A stretch of 64,000 bases of DNA from positions 558,001-622,000 of the forward strand of contig NC_018632.1 in assembly GCF_000172635.2 (NCBI RefSeq), in the 5' to 3' direction. The notes under the pieces were generated by a model, which saw only the letters and a program-made list of their open reading frames with translations, had not been told where the DNA came from and did not search any database. Position 1 is the first letter of the stretch. Each line of letters begins with the position of its first letter. A program made the translations under genes and the position numbers. Below, piece by piece: positions 46,827 to 53,625 of the stretch. This stretch comes from Alteromonas macleodii ATCC 27126 (GTDB lineage: Bacteria; Pseudomonadota; Gammaproteobacteria; Enterobacterales; Alteromonadaceae).

Positions 46827-47563
46827 AGTTTGTGCATTTGCAATAAAATACTGCCACGCATAATTACGCTCGTACCATTTAAGATAAGCAGCGGCCAGCT
46901 TTGGCTTAATGGCATTGTTAGGCCAAACAATAAAGTGCTAACGTCTTTTATCAATATATTGCGAAACAGCGCAAATGACAGCGACCCCACTTTTTGTCTG
47001 CGCTGCAGTACAAACCACTGGTGCAGTGAACCTTGAAATAAGATAACGGTAACGACCAGCATTAATGTGTTTGCGCCAAGCTGTGCAAGCGTTGGGAATG
47101 GCCGAAAAGCAATGGAAAGTGTGCCACCAATAAGGGCTAGCAGAGCAACAGCGGCAACGTAACCTGAAATTGTAGTGCGCCTGTGTTGCCATATTTTCCA
47201 AATGATAATGAGCGTAAGTATGAGCGCGCCAAATCGTGTCCACACCAAGTAATGGTTGAAAGGCTCTACCGAAATGCCAAATAGGAAAATTGAGAAAAAG
47301 GCAAAATAGCTAGAGCCAAACTGGTTAAGTGACAGACTGTGGTTAGCATCGTCACTTTCGCTAGAAACGGGCACGTGAAAGCGCGTCATGGCCTTAATTT
47401 GTGACCATAATCCTAACCATGTCAGTAAAAACAGCGCGGCACTGGCAAAGCCTAGTATGTGGTAAAGCACCCAATTTTCTCCACGTTGAAAATGTTCTAG
47501 CTCGTGAATGCCCCAGTGTATCACAGGACTGGCACTGTTCTGGCATGTTCTGACATATGGCAT
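46796..47563 (-). CDS. Polytopic membrane protein of unknown function
   Basis: A 255-residue integral membrane protein with six or seven hydrophobic helices (for example HILGFASAALFLLTWLGL, FAFFSIFLFGISV, FGALILTLIIIWKIW, AAVALLALIGGTLSI, TLMLVVTVILFQ). No recognised domain. ATG at 47563 was preferred to an upstream TTG at 47584 because AAAGGTGA lies at a suitable distance. The last codons lie inside the parE terminator, so its transcript must end further along. Function unknown. Confidence 0.6.
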   Translation of the reverse strand: MPYVRTCQNSASPVIHWGIHELEHFQRGENWVLYHILGFASAALFLLTWLGLWSQIKAMTRFHVPVSSESDDANHSLSLNQFGSSYFAFFSIFLFGISVEPFNHYLVWTRFGALILTLIIIWKIWQHRRTTISGYVAAVALLALIGGTLSIAFRPFPTLAQLGANTLMLVVTVILFQGSLHQWFVLQRRQKVGSLSFALFRNILIKDVSTLLFGLTMPLSQSWPLLILNGTSVIMRGSILLQMHKLKRREISVSG

Positions 47564-47682
47564 GCAAACAATCACCTTTAACAAAGCACTGCAGCAGGGG
47601 CTAAAGGTGTTATCGTTTTTTCGGTATCGATGACACCCAATATGTTTTCAAAACCGGTATTGAACTAGCAAGGAGGTTTATT

Positions 47683-48384
47683 TTGGCATTGCACTCAGTT
47701 TCTTCATCAACCCGCCAGTTAGCGGTAAGCGACAAAACCACAACGCTATTATTTGATCACGACGGTACCCTTATTGACTCAGAATCCGTACATTTTGACC
47801 TGTGGAAAGACATTTTGCTGAAGTACGATGTTGAACTAAGCGAAGATTTTTATTGTGAAGTGATGGCGGGTATTCCAGTAAAGCAAAATGCTGTCGATCT
47901 CGTCGAACATTTTAATATTGATGTAGCGCCGCAGCAGCTAGCAGAGCAAAAACACAAAAGCATTAGCGACTACTTAGACAAGCAAGCTTTCCCCTTAATG
48001 CCGTTTGCTAAGGAAGCTATTAAACAATGTGCAAACAAAGGCTATACCATTGGCATTGTGACTGGGGGAAGTAAAAAGTCGGTGGAAAAAACCTTATCTC
48101 AGTATGATTTGAGTGCTTTTATCTCTTGCGTGGTTGCCGTGGAAGATGTCGAAAACAGCAAACCAGCACCTGATTGTTACGCGCTTGCAATGGACAAGCT
48201 AGGAAAAATACCCGGTGAATGTGTGGCAATTGAAGACACGCAAACCGGCATGACAGCGGCACTTGCTGCAAACCTAGCTTGCGTTGTGATACCCACGGAT
48301 TTGTCGAAACATCATAACTTGTCTGGTGCCACAGTGCGGTATACAAGCTTGAAAGACTGGGTGGACTGCGAACTCGTTTTTTAG
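47683..48384 (+). CDS. HAD-superfamily phosphatase, beta-PGM-like
   Basis: A 233-residue haloacid dehalogenase hydrolase of the beta-phosphoglucomutase/phosphatase subgroup. The motifs are FDHDGTLIDSESVHF (nucleophile Asp), GIVTGGSKKSVEKT, K in KPAPDCYALAMDKLG and EDTQTGMTAAL. An alpha-helical cap follows motif 1. The start is an unusual TTG at 47683, supported by a perfect AGGAGG six bases upstream; no ATG fits. Substrate not deducible; family members act on small sugar phosphates. Confidence 0.88.
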   Translation: MALHSVSSSTRQLAVSDKTTTLLFDHDGTLIDSESVHFDLWKDILLKYDVELSEDFYCEVMAGIPVKQNAVDLVEHFNIDVAPQQLAEQKHKSISDYLDKQAFPLMPFAKEAIKQCANKGYTIGIVTGGSKKSVEKTLSQYDLSAFISCVVAVEDVENSKPAPDCYALAMDKLGKIPGECVAIEDTQTGMTAALAANLACVVIPTDLSKHHNLSGATVRYTSLKDWVDCELVF

Positions 48385-48562
48385 CGAATGCGGTGGAGGT
48401 TAATTGCCGACTTGTCGTGCCACTTGTCACTGGTGGCGCGAAAATAGATAACGTAGTATAACCAGCACGTTAGGGCGTAACTTTCTTTGTTTTACAGCAA
48501 AGAACGCCAGAGGCGCTAACTTATTTTTTATTCATTGTAATGACAGGTACAGCTGATTTCTC

Positions 48563-49858
48563 ATGATTTTGCGTAGCGTAAAATGGCTTTTGATTACTCT
48601 TGCCATCATTGTTGTTCTGCTTGTAGTAAGCGTTGCTACGATTACGGTTATGGCTGTGCAAAAAACGCCATTAGTCGCATCGACAGCGCCCACACAGCTA
48701 GATGGTGCTGATAGCGTTAATGAACTCCTCGGTCAGCTGCAACAGGCGTTTTCCCGCCGAGAAGAGGGGCATAAAGTTACGCTCACCGAAACCCAAGTCG
48801 AAAGCTTAGTGGGTGTGTTACAGCGTGCATTACCTGACTTTAAGGGCGTAGTGAATATCACGCCGTTGGCGGGAACCATTAACGTCACTTACGCTATCAA
48901 CAATACGGGCTATTATGTAAATGCGTCAGCACTAGTACTGCCTGGAGATAGCTTGCGTATAGAGCAAGTCCAAGTTGGCGACTTAACCATTCCGGGTCGT
49001 TTTTTACTTGGGTTTTTAGAGCGTACGGTGAACTCTTATACGCAATCAGAAATAGCCACCATTGCGTTATCGCGGGTTGAACGTGTGACCATGAGAAGCG
49101 GTGAACTTACCCTTGATGTTGGGCGTTTAGATGAGCTGCTAAGCGAGTTAAACGTGGTGGCGTCGAACATGTCGGTAAGCGAACAGACCGAGCTTCAGCA
49201 GTTATCAGCGTACTATTTACGTTATTTGTCTGGTAGAGAAATAGCCTTATCAAGTAAACCGGTATCCCTTATTGAATACTTGCGCGAGGGGATGGCACGG
49301 GCGAGAGAGCAAAGCCAAACCCCTCAAGATGCAGTACTGCATAATAATGCGGTAATCCTCGCTTTAGCGGTTTACGTTGGGCATCATCGTGTTGGGACTC
49401 TAGTGGGCGACATACAGCCAGATTCCGAAAAAGCGTTAAAGCCTCGCAGAGGTGCTGTGCTGCACAAGCGCAACGATTTGGCTCGTCACTTTATTATTTC
49501 TGCTGCATTAGAGTTAATGGCAGAACAAGGTATGTCCCTAGCAATTGGTGAGTTTAAAGAGCTAATGGACCGGGGCAACGGTGGTTCGGGCTATAGCTTT
49601 GTAGACTTAGCGGCAGACATGTCGGGTACTGAGTTTGCAAAGGTCGCTACCCATCCAAATACAGCGATGGAAGTGCAAAACGCGATTGCGCGCATTCAAA
49701 GTGAACTTGAAATCATCCCGCCTATTGAAGGGCTGCCCGAAGGCTTAAGTAAGCAAGTATTTACCGAGCAGTATCAGCGGGTGGACAGTGAAGCCTATTT
49801 GAAAGAAGTGCAGGAAATTAAGCGGAGAATTGCCTTGCTACCGCTTTATCAAAAATAA
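48563..49858 (+). CDS. Unknown membrane-anchored protein
   Basis: A 431-residue protein with one N-terminal membrane anchor (WLLITLAIIVVLLVVSVATITVMAV) and a large presumably periplasmic domain. I do not recognise the family. The segment 60-200 has repeated beta-like patterns (VVNITPLAGTINVTYAI, YYVNASALVLPGDSLRIEQVQVGDL), followed by a helical part; GRGNGGSGYSFVDLAADMSGTEFAKVA near 345-370 resembles an enzyme-like loop but matches nothing I know. A terminator follows. Confidence 0.65.
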   Translation: MILRSVKWLLITLAIIVVLLVVSVATITVMAVQKTPLVASTAPTQLDGADSVNELLGQLQQAFSRREEGHKVTLTETQVESLVGVLQRALPDFKGVVNITPLAGTINVTYAINNTGYYVNASALVLPGDSLRIEQVQVGDLTIPGRFLLGFLERTVNSYTQSEIATIALSRVERVTMRSGELTLDVGRLDELLSELNVVASNMSVSEQTELQQLSAYYLRYLSGREIALSSKPVSLIEYLREGMARAREQSQTPQDAVLHNNAVILALAVYVGHHRVGTLVGDIQPDSEKALKPRRGAVLHKRNDLARHFIISAALELMAEQGMSLAIGEFKELMDRGNGGSGYSFVDLAADMSGTEFAKVATHPNTAMEVQNAIARIQSELEIIPPIEGLPEGLSKQVFTEQYQRVDSEAYLKEVQEIKRRIALLPLYQK

Positions 49859-49907
49859 GCGGTAAGGCGCGTGAGAGTTCGCCGTAAGCGAGAAGCTAAT
49901 GTCAAAA

Positions 49908-49934
49908 AAAAGCCCGCAAATAAAGCGGGCTTTT
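49908..49934 (+). terminator. Intrinsic terminator
   Basis: Stem AAAAGCCCGC/GCGGGCTTTT (49908-49917 with 49925-49934), loop of seven. A-run and T-run on both sides, so it also serves the minus-strand gene that stops at 49961. Confidence 0.9.
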
Positions 49935-49960
49935 CGTTCATAGGTATATTTTAGTCCGCG

Positions 49961-50293
49961 CTAGCTTTTAGATAGGGATTGCTGAAATTGCGCAATGGTC
50001 ACCAGCGCCAACTCTATTTTTTTAACTAATGGCGCTAGGGCTTGTTTGGCCGCATCATCATCCAGTTCCTTTAGCAATTGCCAGTCATTTGCAATCTCTT
50101 GAACATATGGACCAAAGCGTTTTGCTGATGTGCTAAACCCACTGTCATCTGCGAAAACGGCTGCAAACTTCCCTTTTTGATCGCGCTGTAAACTATCTAG
50201 TATTTGGTCGGCATCAACAGCTTTGCGGTGCAGCGTTTGAAGTGTTTCTTGAAGTTGTTGATGGACAGCTTGCATCTCTTGGCTCTGTTGCAT
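49961..50293 (-). CDS. Small helical protein of unknown function
   Basis: A 110-residue, mostly helical protein (MQQSQEMQAVHQQLQETLQTL, HRKAVDADQILDSLQRDQKG, ELDDDAAKQALAPLVKKIELAL, AQFQQSLSKS). No signal peptide or membrane segment. ATG at 50293 was preferred over 50329 because AAAGG lies seven bases upstream. It could be a coiled-coil accessory factor. I do not recognise it. It is divergent from the sigma-28-controlled YjfB-like gene. Confidence 0.6.
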   Translation of the reverse strand: MQQSQEMQAVHQQLQETLQTLHRKAVDADQILDSLQRDQKGKFAAVFADDSGFSTSAKRFGPYVQEIANDWQLLKELDDDAAKQALAPLVKKIELALVTIAQFQQSLSKS

Positions 50294-50412
50294 GGTCACG
50301 CCTTTTGTTTCTAATGTAATCCGGTGCACGAGTTAGCCGCACACTTAATGTTCATATATATTGCGCAGCTATCATTATATGCTACGCCGAATGTATCACG
50401 GTAAATAATGAT

Positions 50413-50439
50413 TAAAGTTTCGCCTTTCAAGGCCGATAA
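50413..50439 (+). promoter_or_regulatory. Perfect sigma-28 (FliA) promoter
   Basis: TAAAGTTT (50413-50420), an 11-base spacer, and GCCGATAA (50432-50439): every base matches the flagellar sigma-28 consensus, including spacer length. A transcript would begin near 50446, read rightward into the YjfB-like gene, and meet the terminator at 50521. Confidence 0.9.
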
Positions 50440-50445
50440 CCTGAA

Positions 50446-50543
50446 GTCAGTTGTAAATTACGAAGTCTGCGGGTAATTGAGCCGCTTGCTATTTATGTAA
50501 TGGACAACACGCCGTAAGGGTGGGCAATTCTGCCCATTTTTTT
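50446..50543 (+). ncRNA. Candidate sigma-28 leader/small RNA
   Basis: The region from the predicted start to the terminator would form an RNA of about 98 bases. Internal pairings include GTTGT (50450-50454) with ACAAC (50504-50508), enclosing GCGG (50469-50472) with CCGC (50482-50485). A short AATTG (50475-50479) can pair with CAATT (50525-50529) inside the terminator, a weak possible antiterminator. No known riboswitch class was recognised. Whether it is a free small RNA or an attenuated leader is undecided. Confidence 0.5.
50521..50543 (+). terminator. Intrinsic terminator inside a leader
   Basis: Stem TGGGCA/TGCCCA (50521-50526 with 50531-50536), tetraloop ATTC, then seven T (50537-50543). 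G-U pairs can extend the stem. It lies 31 bases before the YjfB-like start, and no plus-strand gene ends upstream, so it acts on the sigma-28 transcript. Confidence 0.85.
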
Positions 50544-50573
50544 ACTTTGCTACAAGCAACAAAGGAAAATGGT

Positions 50574-50765
50574 ATGGATCTACAAGGTACTAGTGCCTCT
50601 GGAACGTCCGGTGCGTCACTTGAGTTGGCCTCTCTTAAGTTGGCAAAAAGCCAGCAAGAGCAAGAGGGAAAAGCGTCGCTTCAGCTGCTGGAATCAGCCG
50701 CTGACGTACCAAAAACGTCATCTTCAAACCCCGCGTTAGGCGCCAACATTGATACCTACGCGTAA
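50574..50765 (+). CDS. YjfB-family putative motility protein
   Basis: A 63-residue protein resembling the YjfB/motility-associated family (PF14070 type): MDLQGTSASGTSGASLELAS, KLAKSQQEQEGKASLQLLES, ending NPALGANIDTYA, the usual family ending. Role unknown; the family occurs in flagellated bacteria and the upstream promoter is a perfect sigma-28 site, which supports a motility role by inference. SD AAAGGAAAA lies before ATG at 50574. It converges with epmB with one base between stops. Confidence 0.78.
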   Translation: MDLQGTSASGTSGASLELASLKLAKSQQEQEGKASLQLLESAADVPKTSSSNPALGANIDTYA

Positions 50766-50766
50766 G

Positions 50767-51792
50767 TTACGGATGCAAATGTAAGTCGATAGGCGTTTTG
50801 CCGGGTTGACCGCCAATTTCTCTCACCAGTTTTGGCACCAAGAAGCCCGGCAGACGCTTTATCGCTTCTTCCATAATTTCGCGGCCTTCATCATCACTCA
50901 CATAAAAATGACTCGCACCCTGCACTTTATCTAACACGTGCAAGTAATAGGGCAGTACTCCAGCCTCAAATAGCGTTTCACTTAAATCACTTATGGCATC
51001 GCCGGAATCGTTTACACCTTTTAGCAATACCGACTGATTGAGCAGAGTCACACCTCTCTCTCGTAGTGTTTTTAATCGGGATTTTAGCGTTTCTGACATC
51101 TCATTTGCGTGGTTTGCATGCAGCACTAATACTTTTTGAAGCGGCAATGCGGTAAACCATTCAACAAAGTCATGGCTAATTCGTTCTGGTAGCACTACCG
51201 GCAGACGGCTATGAATACGCAGGCGTTTTATATGGGGAATGGTGGTAATTTCGTTGGCTAACCACGACAAATGTTCATCTTTCGCCATCAGTGGGTCGCC
51301 ACCTGAAAAAATCACCTCATTAATTTTGTTATTACTGCGAAGGTATTCAAGCACATCAAGCCATTGGTGCTTACTTACCGCATTGTCGGCGTATGGAAAA
51401 TGGCGGCGAAAACAGTAACGGCAGTTTACTGCACAGCCAGTGCGAACCATTAACAACACGCGAGAATCGTATTTGTGCAGTATGCCTTTGCCTGCGGTGT
51501 CGTGCTCGTCTAACGGATCTTCGCTATAACCGGGTGATGTTAGGAATTCATCGCTGAGCGGCATGACTTGCAAAAACAGCGGGTCGTTGGGATTTTCTTT
51601 TTCCATCAGATCCACAAAATGTCGTGGAACACGCATAGGAAAAAGACGACGTGCTTTAATGTGTTGTGCGTATTTTTCTTGGTCTAAACCTAAGTGTTGC
51701 AATAGCTTTGCAGGATCAGTAAAGCTACTTGCTAATTCTTTTTGCCAGTTATGCTCTACAGAAATCGGTTTTTTAGGTATTATTTGTTCCAC
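50767..51792 (-). CDS. epmB: EF-P lysine 2,3-aminomutase EpmB
   Basis: EpmB is the radical-SAM enzyme that converts alpha-lysine to beta-lysine for elongation factor P. The 341-residue protein has the CxxxCxxC cluster in [39 protein letters not shown] and [14 protein letters not shown]. The start at 51792 leaves 36 bases to the efp start on the other strand, so the two promoters must overlap or lie inside coding sequence. Confidence 0.95.
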   Translation of the reverse strand: MEQIIPKKPISVEHNWQKELASSFTDPAKLLQHLGLDQEKYAQHIKARRLFPMRVPRHFVDLMEKENPNDPLFLQVMPLSDEFLTSPGYSEDPLDEHDTAGKGILHKYDSRVLLMVRTGCAVNCRYCFRRHFPYADNAVSKHQWLDVLEYLRSNNKINEVIFSGGDPLMAKDEHLSWLANEITTIPHIKRLRIHSRLPVVLPERISHDFVEWFTALPLQKVLVLHANHANEMSETLKSRLKTLRERGVTLLNQSVLLKGVNDSGDAISDLSETLFEAGVLPYYLHVLDKVQGASHFYVSDDEGREIMEEAIKRLPGFLVPKLVREIGGQPGKTPIDLHLHP

Positions 51793-51828
51793 GAAACTTT
51801 TTGTACCTTATGTTTAGACAGAGGAATT

Positions 51829-52398
51829 ATGGCTAATTACAGCACTAACGAGTTCAAAGGCGGCCTGAAAATCATGCTGGACGGCGAACCTTGCAACATT
51901 CTAGAAAACGAATACGTAAAGCCGGGTAAGGGCCAAGCGTTTAACCGCGTAAAAATCCGCAAGCTTATTTCAGGTAAAGTTTTAGAAAAAACTTTCCGCT
52001 CAGGTGAATCAGTAGAAGGCGCTGACGTAATGGATACGGAACTTGCCTACTTGTACACCGACGGCGAATTCTACCACTTTATGAACAACGATACATTCGA
52101 ACAAATCGCTGCAGACGAAAAAGCGGTAGGCGAGAATACCAAGTGGTTGGTAGAAAACGACGTTTGCACCATTACACTGTGGAACGGTTCACCTATCACA
52201 GTAACGCCGCCAAACTTCGTTGAGCTTGAAATCACTGAAACTGATCCTGGTCTTAAAGGTGATACAGCAGGTACTGGTGGTAAGCCAGCAACGCTTAGCA
52301 CTGGTGCAGTTGTTCGCGTTCCTCTATTCGTTCAAACAGGCGAAGTTATCCGTGTAGATACGCGCTCTGGCGAATACGTGTCTCGCGCACAAAAATAA
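51829..52398 (+). CDS. efp: Elongation factor P
   Basis: EF-P relieves ribosome stalling at polyproline. The 189-residue protein has three beta domains and the modified lysine K34 in KPGKGQAF, followed by [15 protein letters not shown], the TGTEDADSVE-like block, and the C-terminal [10 protein letters not shown] at 51829 with GAGG upstream; a longer frame starting inside the epmB region is not used. With epmB and epmA adjacent, this is a complete beta-lysylation cassette (hydroxylation factor EpmC is not seen). Confidence 0.97.
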   Translation: MANYSTNEFKGGLKIMLDGEPCNILENEYVKPGKGQAFNRVKIRKLISGKVLEKTFRSGESVEGADVMDTELAYLYTDGEFYHFMNNDTFEQIAADEKAVGENTKWLVENDVCTITLWNGSPITVTPPNFVELEITETDPGLKGDTAGTGGKPATLSTGAVVRVPLFVQTGEVIRVDTRSGEYVSRAQK

Positions 52399-52424
52399 TA
52401 TCTGAGACATTCTGTATACGTGTA

Positions 52425-52453
52425 AAGCCGGTGCCTTAGTGTACCGGTTTTTT
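52425..52453 (+). terminator. Terminator between efp and epmA
   Basis: Eight-base stem with one G-U pair (52425-52432 with 52443-52450) closed by a ten-base loop and followed by T-rich sequence. It is 27 bases past the efp stop, so efp can be transcribed alone. Confidence 0.75.
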
Positions 52454-52483
52454 GTTTTAGCTATTCTTTTTAGGTTTGAATAC

Positions 52484-53452
52484 ATGCAATCTTGGCAGCC
52501 TACTACCACTTATGAAGCCCGTGTTGCGCGAGCAGAATTACTCAGAACAATCCGTGAGTTTTTTTACGCAAGAAACGTGTTAGAGGTCGATACGCCTTTA
52601 CTTTCAAACGGTACGGTTACCGATGAGCATTTAGATGCGTTTGATACACAATTCAATTTTGCCTCATCCGGTAAGCCAACTACGCTGTATCTTCAAACTT
52701 CCCCTGAATATGCCATGAAGCGGTTACTGTGCGCTGACAGCGGTAGTATTTACCAAGTGTGTAAAGCGTTTCGCCATGAAGGTGAAGGGCGCTGGCACAA
52801 TCCAGAGTTTACCATGCTAGAGTGGTACCGCTTAGGTTTTGATCATTTTGCGCTAATGGACGAGGTTGACGCCTTGCTGCAAGAAACCTTAAACACGGCT
52901 TCGGCCGATAAGATGACGTATCAGCAAGCTTTTCAAACCTATTTAAATATTGACCCGTTAAGTGCTGATAACGACGTTTTGCTAAAGGCAATGGAAGAGC
53001 AGAACATAGATATTCATGCGCCGCAAAATCTAAGCTATGACAGTAAGTTACAACTGTTATTCAGCTATGCAATCGAACCTAAAATCGGTAACGAAAAACC
53101 GTGCTTCATCTACGATTTCCCTGCTTCTCAGGCGGCGCTTGCTAAACTAAGCCCAGTTGATGAACGGGTTGCCGAACGCTTTGAGGTGTATTACCAAGGC
53201 GCTGAACTTGCTAACGGTTTTCATGAGTTAAGTGCAGCAAAAGAGCAGCGGCTGCGCTTTGAAACGGATAACAGAAAGCGCGAAGAACATGGCCTTCCCA
53301 CTAAGCCCATTGATGAAAACTTTCTAAGTGCGCTTGACGCAGGTTTGCCACCGTGTGCGGGTGTGGCGCTGGGCATCGATCGTTTGCTTATGCTTAAAAC
53401 CAATGCAAAACACATACAAGAAGTGATCAACTTTACGGTAAGCAGAGCTTAG
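52484..53452 (+). CDS. epmA: EF-P beta-lysine ligase EpmA
   Basis: EpmA (GenX/PoxA) is a lysyl-tRNA synthetase paralogue that attaches beta-lysine to K34 of EF-P. The 322 residues (E. coli 325) hold the class II motifs: EVDTPLLSNGTVTDEHLDAF, FRHEGEGRWHNPEFTMLEWYRLG and the glycine-rich GVALGIDRLLML, and lack an anticodon-binding domain. ATG at 52484 matches E. coli; the frame reaches back to 52439, inside the terminator. Confidence 0.95.
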   Translation: MQSWQPTTTYEARVARAELLRTIREFFYARNVLEVDTPLLSNGTVTDEHLDAFDTQFNFASSGKPTTLYLQTSPEYAMKRLLCADSGSIYQVCKAFRHEGEGRWHNPEFTMLEWYRLGFDHFALMDEVDALLQETLNTASADKMTYQQAFQTYLNIDPLSADNDVLLKAMEEQNIDIHAPQNLSYDSKLQLLFSYAIEPKIGNEKPCFIYDFPASQAALAKLSPVDERVAERFEVYYQGAELANGFHELSAAKEQRLRFETDNRKREEHGLPTKPIDENFLSALDAGLPPCAGVALGIDRLLMLKTNAKHIQEVINFTVSRA

Positions 53453-53576
53453 AGACTTTTAATGGGGCAGAAATGCGAAGGCTTTGCACCTAAATAGTTA
53501 CAAAACATTAAATTAGCGTAGATAAGGGGTAACTTACATTGGCCTGCGGTTGACATGAGCACGGCAATGCTGAAAA

Positions 53577-53609
53577 ATGTTATAACATCACTAGATAATG
53601 TTATAACAT
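53577..53609. promoter_or_regulatory. Two tandem Zur boxes
   Basis: The palindrome ATGTTATAACAT occurs twice, at 53577-53588 and 53598-53609, 21 bases apart, ending 16 bases before the receptor start. It matches the gammaproteobacterial Zur core. The spacing puts both sites on the same DNA face. A TTGACA at 53550-53555 may be the -35 box, so Zur would block the promoter when zinc is sufficient. Confidence 0.85.
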
Positions 53610-53625
53610 CCTCAGAGGAATACCC

